From the NCBI GenBank assembly GCA_030744755.1, contig JASLPY010000004.1, positions 1 to 64,000 of the forward strand: DNA of 64,000 nucleotides, read 5' to 3'. The stretch comes from Kiritimatiellia bacterium. Its GTDB lineage: Bacteria; Verrucomicrobiota; Kiritimatiellia; UBA8416; JADHWI01. The first letter of the stretch is position 1. Each line of letters starts with the position of its first letter. Below are positions 17,026 through 26,323 of this stretch, piece by piece. Position numbers and translations under genes: made by a program. The notes under the pieces are model-generated. The model was not told where the DNA came from, made no database searches, and was given only the letters and a program-made list of their open reading frames with translations.

Positions 17026-18207
17026 ATGCAAAAACAGACAGTCAAAAGCGGTATCATCGGAGCCGGTTTTTCTGCCGGCTTTCATTACGAATCAATCCTG
17101 GGAGTATCAGGCACGCTGCCCGAAGTCGTGGGGGTTTATACGGCCAGCGGTGACGATGCCCGCGAGTACGCGGAAGCTCGCGGCATTCGCGCCTTCGAAA
17201 CGCGCGAGAAACTGTTCGAGGCCGTGGACCTGGTTCATGTTTGTGCGCCGGCTGCCTTCCATGAAGAGATTACCGTGGCTGCACTTGAAGCAGGTAAGAA
17301 CGTTATCTGCGAGAAGCCCATGACCGGCTATTGCGGAGACGGTTCGGACGATTTCAACGGTGAGACGCTTTCAAAAGAACTCGCTCTCGAGAAGGCGTTG
17401 GAGAGTATTCAGCGTATGCTCGATGCCGAAAAGAAGAGCGATGGAAGAATCTTCTATGCTGAGAATTGGGTCTATGCTCCGTCCATCCAAAAGGAACGTG
17501 AAGTTATAGAAAAGACCGGCGCGCAAATTCTGTGGATGCATGGCGAAGAAGCACACAGCGGTTCGCACGCATACACCTACGGTTTCTGGAAGTACAGCGC
17601 TGGTGGCGTCATGATCGGCAAGGGCTGTCATCCCCTTGGCGCCGCACTCTATCTCAAGCGTGTCGAGGGAATGGCCCGTGATGGCAAACCCATCAGGCCG
17701 AAAAGCGTTACGGCGCGTACGCATGCACTGACACGCATGCCCACCTTCCGGGATGAAGGGCATATCCGGAGCAATTATCATGACATTGACGATTTCTCTA
17801 TAATGCATGTGGAGTTCGAGGATGGCTGCATTGCTACCATTATTGCCTCGGACATCATCCTGGGCGGAATCCACAACTGGCTGGAAGTTGCCGCCAACAA
17901 TCACCGCACCCTATGCAACATCAACCCCAACACTGCCATGCAGACCTATAACCCGGTTGATGAGAACTTCAAAGACATCTATGTTGTCGAGAAGACCGGC
18001 ACCAAGCAGGGATGGTCGTTCCCCAGTCCGGATGAAGACTGGTTCACCGGCTACCCGCAGGAGATGGAGGCGTTCTATCGTGCTTCTGTCACTGGTGAGC
18101 CTGTCGAATCCGATTCGAACCTGGCCGCCAATATCATTTCGACCATCTACAGCGCCTATGTCTCGGCCGAACGCAAGGGTGCCGCCGTAGACGTCACCAC
18201 GTTCTGA
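17026..18207 (+). CDS. Cytoplasmic Gfo/Idh/MocA-family oxidoreductase (3)
   Basis: A 393-residue member without an export signal, unlike oxidoreductases 1 and 2. GIIGAGFSAGFHYE is the Rossmann turn, VHVCAPAAFHEE and NVICEKPMTGY the classic EKP motif with Glu and Lys intact. An insertion after EKP (YCGDGSDDFNGET) is unusual. The C-terminal domain has KGCHPLGAALYL, with the likely catalytic or ligand His. It probably oxidises a sugar or cyclitol with NAD(P). GGGAGAG precedes the ATG. The stop is 7 bases from the next start, so it is coupled to the UroD-family gene. Confidence 0.88.
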   Translation: MQKQTVKSGIIGAGFSAGFHYESILGVSGTLPEVVGVYTASGDDAREYAEARGIRAFETREKLFEAVDLVHVCAPAAFHEEITVAALEAGKNVICEKPMTGYCGDGSDDFNGETLSKELALEKALESIQRMLDAEKKSDGRIFYAENWVYAPSIQKEREVIEKTGAQILWMHGEEAHSGSHAYTYGFWKYSAGGVMIGKGCHPLGAALYLKRVEGMARDGKPIRPKSVTARTHALTRMPTFRDEGHIRSNYHDIDDFSIMHVEFEDGCIATIIASDIILGGIHNWLEVAANNHRTLCNINPNTAMQTYNPVDENFKDIYVVEKTGTKQGWSFPSPDEDWFTGYPQEMEAFYRASVTGEPVESDSNLAANIISTIYSAYVSAERKGAAVDVTTF

Positions 18208-18214
18208 GGATGCT

Positions 18215-19243
18215 ATGCGCCGGTCGCAGTGGACAGCCCTGCTTGATGTGATAGACGGCCGCGATGTCGCTCCGCTTCCCGTCGGCTTCATCATCGACAG
18301 CCCGTGGCTTCCCAACTGGGCAGGGATGACAATCCGGGACTACTTCGAAGATGATGCCAAGTGGCTCGAAGCCAACCTGAAGGCAGTCCGGGAGTTTCCC
18401 GATATCACTTTTCTGCCGGGTTTCTGGTCCGAGTTCGGTATGTGCACGGAACCCTCGGCATTCGGCTGCGAGTGCATCTGGCATGACAACGAACTTCCCT
18501 TTGCCGAGAAGATCATTGGCGACGTCGCTGACATTGAGAGGTTAGAAAAGCCGGACCCCGCGAGGGATGGGCTCTGCCCGAGCGTTATCGACCGTCTCAA
18601 GCTGCACGAAGATGCCATCGTTAGCGAAGGTCACGAGATCAAGTTCGCGGTGTCGCGCGGCCCCTTGAACCTGGCGTCGTTTCTGATGGGCAACACCGAG
18701 TTCCTGATGGCAATGCATATGAATCCGGGCGAATGCCGGAAGCTGCTGGAAATCATCACTGCATTCACCCTTGACTGGCTTCGGCTGCAGAAGCGGGCAT
18801 TTCCTTCCATTGAAGGCATTTTCATCCTGGACGATATCGTGGGATTCATTGGTGAAGACGATTTCAAGAGCTACGCGCTGCCGTACCTTGAATCTGCCTT
18901 CCACGCGTTTGACGCGAAAGTCCGGTTCTTCCACAACGATGCCCCCGGCAAGGTATGCGCCCCGTTCCTTTCCGGAATGGGAATCGACCTCTTCAACTTT
19001 GCCTTTGATCACACCTTACCCGAGATGGGCGAATGGACAGGCGGCAAGGTTGCCCTGCTGGGGAACATCCCGCCCCGCGACGTTCTTGCCCAGGGATCGC
19101 CGGATGACGTCAGCGCGGCTGTGCAGGAAGCAATCGGATCACTTGAAGACACAAGCCGCCTCGTCCTGTCATGCGGTGGCGGCATGCCGCCGGGTGTCAC
19201 CACTGCCAACATCGAGGCTTTTCAGAGAAGCGTGAGCGCATGA
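18215..19243 (+). CDS. UroD-family protein (uroporphyrinogen decarboxylase-like / corrinoid methyltransferase-like)
   Basis: A 342-residue TIM-barrel protein of the uroporphyrinogen decarboxylase superfamily. DIVGFIGEDDFKSYALPY and FFHNDAPGKVCAPFLSGMG match the catabolic branch that includes MtbA-like methyltransferases, rather than HemE. HNDAPG may supply a metal or cofactor ligand. In PVC bacteria such genes often sit beside Gfo/Idh/MocA genes, as here. GAGGA overlaps the upstream stop and lies 4 bases before the ATG, so translation is coupled to oxidoreductase 3. The reaction is unknown; demethylation or decarboxylation of a sugar-derived compound is a guess. Confidence 0.8.
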   Translation: MRRSQWTALLDVIDGRDVAPLPVGFIIDSPWLPNWAGMTIRDYFEDDAKWLEANLKAVREFPDITFLPGFWSEFGMCTEPSAFGCECIWHDNELPFAEKIIGDVADIERLEKPDPARDGLCPSVIDRLKLHEDAIVSEGHEIKFAVSRGPLNLASFLMGNTEFLMAMHMNPGECRKLLEIITAFTLDWLRLQKRAFPSIEGIFILDDIVGFIGEDDFKSYALPYLESAFHAFDAKVRFFHNDAPGKVCAPFLSGMGIDLFNFAFDHTLPEMGEWTGGKVALLGNIPPRDVLAQGSPDDVSAAVQEAIGSLEDTSRLVLSCGGGMPPGVTTANIEAFQRSVSA

Positions 19244-19498
19244 CTGGTGACCTGGGAAACGGGTCACCATTAACCATTGACGTTTCTGCCTTCGTGCACT
19301 TATGTATACAGGTCGCCGCATGGGCGTGTACGGGAGTATGCGGCTCGGCGAGTTAGGAGTTTCGGTATCGATCCGCCTCTGGTGGTAAAAGCAGCTATAT
19401 ATGAAAGCAATTACGCTGAACGTCTTGTTACGAGTGCTGTTGGTACGGATATTGCATTATTATGCCAACAATCTTGTCAATTCCGGGAGAGGGTGTCT

Positions 19499-22400
19499 TT
19501 GAGGTCCGTGTGCGTCCATAAACTGCTTGTTGCCTTAACTGTTTGTGTTCTGCTTGTCAGTTCGATGGTCGCCGGCGCCCAGGAGAAGCTTGATAAGGCT
19601 TCCGAGAAGTTCTACAGCGGCAACGCGCTTTACAACAAACGCCTGTATTCTCTTGCTATAAAAGAATACCTCGCCTATCTCCAGGAGTTCCCCAAGCATT
19701 CCAAGGTTGAACAGGCACGTCTCGGGGTTGCGTTGTGTCTTTACGCTCAGAAGAAATGGCCGGAAGCGGAAAAAGAAATAACGAATGTACTGCAGCGCCG
19801 CAAGGCCGGTGACCCGGATAAACTGGGCCTGATGCTTGCCCAATGCATGATCAATCTGAAGCGTCCAGCCGATGCCCGCAAGGCCTTCGCCCCTGTGACC
19901 CGGTCCAAGAATGCCGAGTTCAGAACCACGGCCATGGCCGCTATCACCGAGTCATGGTTCAAGGAGCAGAACTGGGAAGAGGTGGCAAAATCTTCCGCCG
20001 TTCTACTGAAAGCAAATCCGGCCGATAAGCTCAAACTGCGGGGCCTTTACCAGGGATCCTACGCTCAATTCCAGCTTGGGGCCTATGCCGAGGCTATTCC
20101 GTTGCTGCTCGAGCTGGTGCCGCTGGCCAAGGGCGGGGCGTATGAATCGCAGTGCGCTTTCATTCTTGCGGAGTGCTATCGTGAGACCGGCGATCTTGCC
20201 AAGGCCACGGAGGCCTACGAGGCCGCGGGCACCGGACTCACGGGTGAGACGGCTGCGGAAGTCGCTTATCGGTTGGGACTAGTGAACTTCCAGAAGGCGA
20301 ATTACGATGACGCAGTGAAGGGGCTTGAGAAGTCCATCAAGCTCAGTCCGGACGGGGAGTTTTCCGATCCGTCCCGCCTGCTTCTCGGTCGCGCCTATCT
20401 TGAAAAACAGGACTACAGGAAGGCCGAGCAGCATCTGCGGTCATTGAGCCAGCGCTCTGATGAGGAGCGAAAGAAAAAGAAGAAGAAACTCAGGGAGGGG
20501 CTGGTCTTTTCGGATGCGCGTGCCGCTTTCTGGTATGCACGGGTCTTCTCGCGTCAGAAAAAGTATGCCCAAGCGGAGCAGGTTCTCGCCGTGGCTGTCA
20601 AACAGTTTGCGCGTGATCCGCTGTCCATGGACCTGCAGTATGACTATGTGAACGCCCTGATGGTCAATGAGAAATACAAAGAGGCAGCGGGCGTTCTGGG
20701 TAGCATATTCCGTTATAAACACGACAAGGACTATGCCCAGCGTTCGGACCTCCTGCGGTTCTATGCCGAATGCCTGCACCGCAACAAGGACTACGCCAAC
20801 AGCCTGAAGTACGCCGACGAGTATCTTGCCGCTTACGGCAAAGAGAAACATGTGGGCGATATCAAGTTTCTTAAGGCAGAGAATCTGAATCTCATGGCAA
20901 AGATTGACGAGGCACTTCCCGTTTACGAGGAAGTCTTTTCCAAGTACAAAGATAACAAGAATGTAGAGACTGCCCGTTTCCGGGCTGCCCAGATTCATCG
21001 TCGCAAGGGTGACTCCGCAAAGGTGAGCGGACTGATGGTGGAATTGCAGACGAAAGCGCCGGAGGGAGCGGTATTCAGCCAGGTAAAATTCGTTGCGGGT
21101 GACGCGGCTTTCCGCCAGAGAAAATGGGCCGAAGCAGTTGTCCACCTGAACGCCTTCGTCGATCAGCACATGAAAGACCGACGCAGGCCCTCTGCAGAAC
21201 CGAACCTGGATGCCGCGTTTGTCCAGATGGCCGTCAGCAGCCTTAACCTTCAGAAGGTCGACGATGCCGCAGGCTATTTTGAGCAGGTGATAAAACTGTT
21301 TCCCGAAAGCCCGCACCGCCCGCTGGCACTCGCCGAGCTCGGGCGAATCCAATATGAAAAGGGCGACCACAGCAAAGCAAAGTCAACGCTCTCGCATTAC
21401 GTACAGTCCAAGCTCAAGAAGACGACCCTTAACGCCCAGGTGGACTACTACCTCGGCTGGATAGCCATGCAGGAAAAACGCTTGCCCGAAGCGGAGAAGC
21501 ATTTTCACACGGTCGTACATCAGCATCGTGCGCACGAGCTGGCTCCGGATGCCGCCATTCAGCTTGGACGCGCGTGTCTGGAGCAGGAGAAGTACAGGGA
21601 GGCGGCAGCAGCATACAGCGACCTGATAAAGAACTGGCCGGCGCACCCGCGTATGGACCTGGCCGTGTTTTCCCTGGGTATATCCTATGCCCGAAGGAAA
21701 GACTGGAGGAACGCGGCCACTCATTTTGCAGCGGTCGACGAAAAGCACTCAAAGTCTGAAGTCGCCGACCGTGCCCTGTACGAACTGGCATGGTGTGCGA
21801 AGGGCGTGAAGAAGAACGACGAGGCGGTTCTGCACTATAAGAAATTGATAGAAAAACATCCCGGGAGCAGCCTGGTTGAGAAGGTCCGCACCGAGCTGGC
21901 GGAACTGACGTTTGCCAAGGCCGACTATGACGCCGTGATTGCAGAGCTCAAGGATACGCTTGATAAGCTGACGGACCCGAAGCTGAAAGAGGAAACGACG
22001 TACCGACTGGGTACAGCCTATTTCAACAAGGCGGATTACGAAAATGCCGCGAATACGTTCGAGGCTTTCATTGCCCAGTACGAGAAGTCACCCAAGCTGG
22101 CCTCTGTGTGTTTTCACGCCGGTGAGGCACGCATGAGGCTGAAGGAGACTGTCAAGGCGCGGGACCATTTTACCGAGGCCCACAAGCGTAACCAGCAGGT
22201 GGAAATGCGCGAATCGATCCAGCTGCGCCTGGCCGAAACCCAAAGGCTGACACGCAAGTACAAGGACTCCATGAATACCTACAGGGATTTCATCCAGAAA
22301 TTCCCGGAAAGCAAATGGCTGGCACAGGCACATTTTGACCACGGCTGGTGCATCGAGAAGCAGAAGGACTATAACCGCGCCTCCGTGGAATACCGCAAGG

Positions 22401-22702
22401 TCATTGCCATGGGTAAACGGGATGAACTGGCTGCCCGCAGTCAATTCCAGCTGGGCGAATGTCTTTTTGCTATGAAGAAGTATGACGATGCTATCCAGGA
22501 ACTGATAAAGGTGACCGTTGCCTACTCTCATAAGAAATGGCAGGCTAGGGCGGCATTGGAAATCGGACGCGCACTAGAAGCCTTGGGCGAGAAAGATAAG
22601 GCGCTGGAGCAGTTCAAAGAAGTCATGAAGAAATATCCCAAGGAACAGACCATTGTTGATTCGGCCCGCAGGCATGTGAGTATTCTGCGTCACGGCAAGT
22701 AG
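19499..22702 (+). CDS. Large exported TPR scaffold protein of the ExbB/ExbD operon
   Basis: A 1067-residue protein with a signal peptide (HKLLVALTVCVLLVSSMVAG, then AQ) followed by TPR or Sel1-like helical repeats along its whole length, roughly 25 units, such as ALYNKRLYSLAIKEYLAYL, AAYRLGLVNFQKANYDDA-like and QFQLGECLFAMKKYDDAIQE. It resembles periplasmic YbgF/CpoB-type TPR proteins that work with Tol-Pal systems, but is far longer. TTG 19499 is chosen because GGGAGAGG lies about 7 nt upstream and it begins the signal peptide; GTG 19493 is an alternative. First gene of a five-gene operon; it probably scaffolds the complex in the periplasm. Confidence 0.8.
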   Translation: MRSVCVHKLLVALTVCVLLVSSMVAGAQEKLDKASEKFYSGNALYNKRLYSLAIKEYLAYLQEFPKHSKVEQARLGVALCLYAQKKWPEAEKEITNVLQRRKAGDPDKLGLMLAQCMINLKRPADARKAFAPVTRSKNAEFRTTAMAAITESWFKEQNWEEVAKSSAVLLKANPADKLKLRGLYQGSYAQFQLGAYAEAIPLLLELVPLAKGGAYESQCAFILAECYRETGDLAKATEAYEAAGTGLTGETAAEVAYRLGLVNFQKANYDDAVKGLEKSIKLSPDGEFSDPSRLLLGRAYLEKQDYRKAEQHLRSLSQRSDEERKKKKKKLREGLVFSDARAAFWYARVFSRQKKYAQAEQVLAVAVKQFARDPLSMDLQYDYVNALMVNEKYKEAAGVLGSIFRYKHDKDYAQRSDLLRFYAECLHRNKDYANSLKYADEYLAAYGKEKHVGDIKFLKAENLNLMAKIDEALPVYEEVFSKYKDNKNVETARFRAAQIHRRKGDSAKVSGLMVELQTKAPEGAVFSQVKFVAGDAAFRQRKWAEAVVHLNAFVDQHMKDRRRPSAEPNLDAAFVQMAVSSLNLQKVDDAAGYFEQVIKLFPESPHRPLALAELGRIQYEKGDHSKAKSTLSHYVQSKLKKTTLNAQVDYYLGWIAMQEKRLPEAEKHFHTVVHQHRAHELAPDAAIQLGRACLEQEKYREAAAAYSDLIKNWPAHPRMDLAVFSLGISYARRKDWRNAATHFAAVDEKHSKSEVADRALYELAWCAKGVKKNDEAVLHYKKLIEKHPGSSLVEKVRTELAELTFAKADYDAVIAELKDTLDKLTDPKLKEETTYRLGTAYFNKADYENAANTFEAFIAQYEKSPKLASVCFHAGEARMRLKETVKARDHFTEAHKRNQQVEMRESIQLRLAETQRLTRKYKDSMNTYRDFIQKFPESKWLAQAHFDHGWCIEKQKDYNRASVEYRKVIAMGKRDELAARSQFQLGECLFAMKKYDDAIQELIKVTVAYSHKKWQARAALEIGRALEALGEKDKALEQFKEVMKKYPKEQTIVDSARRHVSILRHGK

Positions 22703-22750
22703 GTGGGCTGTTGCCGGATAATTGTAATTAGAAAGAAGGGGAGAAAAAGA

Positions 22751-23491
22751 ATGAGAAGCAACTTGAGGTACAAGCTGGGGACGCTGCATTGTTTTGTAAT
22801 GGGCATTATGGCCTGCGGCAACGCATGGGCAGCGCCGGTTACCGGTCCCGCGGTCGGCGAAGAAACGATGTTCGATCTGCTTTGGAAGGGCGGCCCCGTT
22901 ATGATTCCCCTGGGGCTGGGCTCCGTGCTCGCGGTAGCGATCATGATCGAACGCTTTATATCGCTGCGCCGCGAGCGTGTGATCCCCCCGGATTTCATCG
23001 ATACACTCGCTTCCACAAGAAAGGGCGATACTTCCGCGGCCAAAGCCATTGCTTTCTGTGAGGAAACGGGCGGGGCGGTTGGCAAGATCTTCAAGGCCGG
23101 CCTGCAGCGCCTGGGCAAAGGCGAAGAGGCGGTGGAAAAGGCAATCGAGGACGCCGGCTACCGCGAGGCAGACAAGTTAAAACGATCGCTGCGCGGACTT
23201 TCGATTATCGCAACGGTATCGCCGCTGCTGGGCCTGCTGGGAACGGTGTACGGTATGATTGAGGCTTTCCAGACGGCATCTTCTATCGGCATGGGCAAGT
23301 CTGACGTTCTTGCAAAAGGCATTTACGAAGCGCTGGTCACTACCGCAACGGGTTTGACGATCGCTATTCCGGTACTGCTGGTCTACCAGTTCTTGTCCGG
23401 AAAAGTAGACGGCATTGTTGACGATCTTGACGAGATGGGAATGGACTTCATGCTCAGTTGCGCTGATGAAGCCGAAGCGGCAGGGAGCTGA
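22751..23491 (+). CDS. exbB: MotA/TolQ/ExbB-family proton channel subunit
   Basis: A 246-residue protein with three membrane segments. MIPLGLGSVLAVAIMIERFI is the first helix with its E-R pair, and VSPLLGLLGTVYGMIEAFQT is the family signature in the second. The third helix follows ALVTTATGLTIAIPVLLVYQ. A signal-peptide-like N terminus (residues 1-28, ending AWAA) precedes the first helix, as in many PVC ExbB proteins. It forms a pentameric proton-motive-force motor with ExbD. AAGGGGAG is 8 nt before ATG 22751. ExbD starts 1 base after the stop. Confidence 0.93.
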   Translation: MRSNLRYKLGTLHCFVMGIMACGNAWAAPVTGPAVGEETMFDLLWKGGPVMIPLGLGSVLAVAIMIERFISLRRERVIPPDFIDTLASTRKGDTSAAKAIAFCEETGGAVGKIFKAGLQRLGKGEEAVEKAIEDAGYREADKLKRSLRGLSIIATVSPLLGLLGTVYGMIEAFQTASSIGMGKSDVLAKGIYEALVTTATGLTIAIPVLLVYQFLSGKVDGIVDDLDEMGMDFMLSCADEAEAAGS

Positions 23492-23492
23492 T

Positions 23493-23906
23493 ATGAGAAT
23501 TCGTCGCCAGAACACAGATAGCGAAGAAATCATCAACATGTCTTCGCTTCTGGATGTAATGTTCATTCTGATCATCTTCTTCCTGGCCACGACCACGTTC
23601 AAGGAACAGGAGGTCGATGAGGCGGTCAATCTCCCTGTCCAGGCCAAGGGAGAAGCGTTGTCGGCAGACAACCAGCTTATCGTAATCAACGTGCGCAAAA
23701 GTGGCACCTACGTGCTCATGGATCAGCAGGTCACCGTCGAGGAGATGGATGGGATGATACGTGAGGCCCTCACAGAGAACCCGGAGATGAAGGTTCTTGT
23801 TCGCGCCGATCAGGAGGCCCTGCACGGATGGGTTGCCCAGGCGATTGCCATCTGTCGCAACGCAGGGGTGCTGAAGGCCAATATCGGCTATAAACTGCTT
23901 AACTGA
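23493..23906 (+). CDS. exbD: ExbD/TolR-family motor subunit
   Basis: A 137-residue protein with one N-terminal membrane helix (INMSSLLDVMFILIIFFLAT). Asp21 is the conserved residue that carries protons in ExbD/TolR. The periplasmic domain (about 50-137) has the usual strands, for example LIVINVRKSGTYVLMDQQV and MKVLVRADQEALHGWV. Only one ExbD is present, whereas many planctomycete operons have two. GGGAG precedes ATG 23493. It is followed after 8 bases by the first toroid protein, so all are one transcript. Confidence 0.93.
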   Translation: MRIRRQNTDSEEIINMSSLLDVMFILIIFFLATTTFKEQEVDEAVNLPVQAKGEALSADNQLIVINVRKSGTYVLMDQQVTVEEMDGMIREALTENPEMKVLVRADQEALHGWVAQAIAICRNAGVLKANIGYKLLN

Positions 23907-23914
23907 GAACGACC

Positions 23915-26323
23915 ATGTCAGATAAAGACATACGGACGGAAGAGAATAAGGCGATGCCTGATCCTGAGACCAAGGCAGAGGCCCCGGTCCCCGCGCCGCC
24001 CAGTTTCTGGAAGCGCCACAAGAAGAGAATCATCATCATCTCTTCTTCTATCCTCGTAACCGCCATCCTGGCCTGGCTCTACCTGTATCTTCAGCCGACT
24101 ACGTGGCATTACTACACGGACGAGACCACGTTCAAGCAGCTGGCCAAGGACGTGGAGCCCCGCTTCGTCGCCTGGGAGAATGCAGAACCCGTTAAGGGAG
24201 CAATGGCAGTTTCTACCGATGTGCACGATTCGGCCATCTCTCCCGATGGTGTCCACCTGGTGTACACCGCCGGTGAAAGCAACGGGAATGCAGACCTGTT
24301 CATCTCCCGATGGGAAGATTCCGGATGGGGCGAGAGCGAGCCGATGCGCGCCCTGAACAGTGGCTTTAACGAGAAGGCGCCTGTCTTTACCAGCGACGGC
24401 AAGTTTCTGTATTTCACCACCGACCGGCCTGGCGGGCCTGGCGGGTTCGACATATGGGTGTCGCGGTTTGACGGGGCTAACTTTGCGTGGCCCGTGCCGC
24501 TGACGAAAATGGTCAACTCAGCGTTTGACGATATCGACCCTGCGGTTACGCCGGAGCACGATAAGCTGTACTTTTCATCAAAGCGTCCCGCACGTGAACT
24601 TGATGCGGAAGAATCGAAGATGGCGTCTATTGAGCTGCGCGAGCGTTTCAGCGACCTGGATTATGATGTTTATGTCGCCGATCGCATTCCTGCAGGCGTG
24701 ACGAATCGCGAAGTCGAACGCGCGATGAGTATGCTGTATTACCTGAGGGAGTCCGCGCTGAGCGAGACGAACACAATGGCGATTCTCGGAGGTACCCGTG
24801 AAACCGAGGCGGCCGTTGACAAGGCGCTTGAATGGTTGGCAGCCAACCAGGATACAAACGGTTTCTGGGACATCCAGAAACACGGTGGCCAGGGCGGTCA
24901 CAATGTGGCCTCATCGGGATTCGCCTTGCTGGCTTTCCTGGGGCGAGGGGAAACGCACAAGAAGGAATGCAAGTACCGGGACGTCGTCAAGCGGGGCCTC
25001 GAATGGATGATTACCCAACAGGATCCATTTGGCCGCCTTAAAGGCAACGGGTATGACCATGGTATTGGATCGCTAGCCCTGGCAGAGGCCTACGGCGTGA
25101 CCAAGGACCAGGACTGGATATACGGTCCGGCCCAGTCCGCGGTGGATTCCATTGTTGATACCCAGCACCTTGAAGGTGGCGGCTGGCGGTACAAACCGGG
25201 AGAGAAAGGTGACCTATCGGTATCGGGCTGGATGATCATGGCTTTGAAGAGCGCCGAATTGTCAGGGATTACGGTTCCCCGCCTGACCTATGATGGTGTT
25301 CGCAAATGGCTTGACTCCGTGTCTGGCGGCAAACGGGGCGGTATGTACTCATACCAGCCGAGCGGGGGGAGTTCGGGCAACGCCATGATTGCTACGGGAT
25401 ACTTCTGTAGCCAGCTGATGGGGCTTTCGCCAAATACATGGAGAAGTTTCGAGACATCCACCCATCTGAACAAGGCAGGTGTTGCTTCTGCTGACCTCTA
25501 CTATGCCTACTACGGCACGCTCTCAGCCTACCAGGGCCAGGGCCCCGTTTGGGATGAATGGAGGAAGCAATTACACGAAATCTTTCTGAAGCAGCAACAG
25601 GCGGATGGCTCATGGCCTCCACAGGGCGGGGACAGCCATGGTCGAAACATGGGGACCGTAATCACCACGGCATTGGTAACCTTGTCCCTGCAAGCCCATT
25701 ACCGCTATACGCCGCTCTACGGGCTGGGATTCAAACCCGAGCCGGGAACCGAGCGCCTGTCGAAACAGAACCTGGACGATTTGCCGGAAGTTCCGCTGTA
25801 TCGCCGGGCCAAGCAGAAGCCCGACTTCAGTTCTCCCAAGGACGACGTGCAGCTGTCGCTGACTTCTCACGGCGATTTTCTGTACCTGGCATCCGACCGG
25901 GATGGCGGTCTCGGAGGCTTCGATATATACCGTCACCGCATTACCGGAGTTGAGCCTGGTGAAGCCCAGCAACTCGGCCCGGAGATCAACAGCGAGGCGG
26001 ACGAAACAGCGCCTGCGACTCGTATGGCAGGCTTCAACCTCACCTTCAGTTCAAACCGCGGCGAGGGCGAATCCGGCAAGTACCGGCTGCACAGTGCCAT
26101 GAGCCGCCAGGTATATCGGCGTCACAGCTTCTCGGGAATACCACCACCATCCTACATCTGGGAGACGTTCCAGAAGCGGCTGATGTTCCTTGTTGTCGGC
26201 ATCCTCTTTCTGATCTGGTTCACGCGAATTGCCATGCGTCCCGCCAAGGCGGGAAAGCCGCCAACGGAGCCGGCCGATAATGCCGTCCAGGACGCCTCAA
26301 CGGAGGGTGATTCAAATGTCTGA
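23915..26323 (+). CDS. Membrane protein: PD40 propeller interrupted by prenyltransferase-like alpha/alpha toroid (1)
   Basis: An 802-residue protein. Membrane helices lie at about 38-60 and 756-776, with a large extracytoplasmic body between. PD40/WD40-like blades (AISPDGVHLVYTAG, PVFTSDGKFLYFTTDR, AVTPEHDKLYFSSKR) cover about 100-240. A prenyltransferase/squalene-oxidase-repeat toroid (about 285-605) follows, with GGGWRYKPG and DGSWPPQGG turns. The blades then resume (FLYLASDRDGGLGGFDIY). I see no DxDD, so squalene-hopene cyclase chemistry is unlikely. It may bind peptidoglycan, lipid or protein. The next gene overlaps its last 8 bases. Confidence 0.8.
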   Translation: MSDKDIRTEENKAMPDPETKAEAPVPAPPSFWKRHKKRIIIISSSILVTAILAWLYLYLQPTTWHYYTDETTFKQLAKDVEPRFVAWENAEPVKGAMAVSTDVHDSAISPDGVHLVYTAGESNGNADLFISRWEDSGWGESEPMRALNSGFNEKAPVFTSDGKFLYFTTDRPGGPGGFDIWVSRFDGANFAWPVPLTKMVNSAFDDIDPAVTPEHDKLYFSSKRPARELDAEESKMASIELRERFSDLDYDVYVADRIPAGVTNREVERAMSMLYYLRESALSETNTMAILGGTRETEAAVDKALEWLAANQDTNGFWDIQKHGGQGGHNVASSGFALLAFLGRGETHKKECKYRDVVKRGLEWMITQQDPFGRLKGNGYDHGIGSLALAEAYGVTKDQDWIYGPAQSAVDSIVDTQHLEGGGWRYKPGEKGDLSVSGWMIMALKSAELSGITVPRLTYDGVRKWLDSVSGGKRGGMYSYQPSGGSSGNAMIATGYFCSQLMGLSPNTWRSFETSTHLNKAGVASADLYYAYYGTLSAYQGQGPVWDEWRKQLHEIFLKQQQADGSWPPQGGDSHGRNMGTVITTALVTLSLQAHYRYTPLYGLGFKPEPGTERLSKQNLDDLPEVPLYRRAKQKPDFSSPKDDVQLSLTSHGDFLYLASDRDGGLGGFDIYRHRITGVEPGEAQQLGPEINSEADETAPATRMAGFNLTFSSNRGEGESGKYRLHSAMSRQVYRRHSFSGIPPPSYIWETFQKRLMFLVVGILFLIWFTRIAMRPAKAGKPPTEPADNAVQDASTEGDSNV

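Noticed and set aside
19277-19498. Longer N terminus of the TPR protein
   Set aside because: It would bury the signal peptide behind 74 atypical residues; a good ribosome site precedes TTG 19499.
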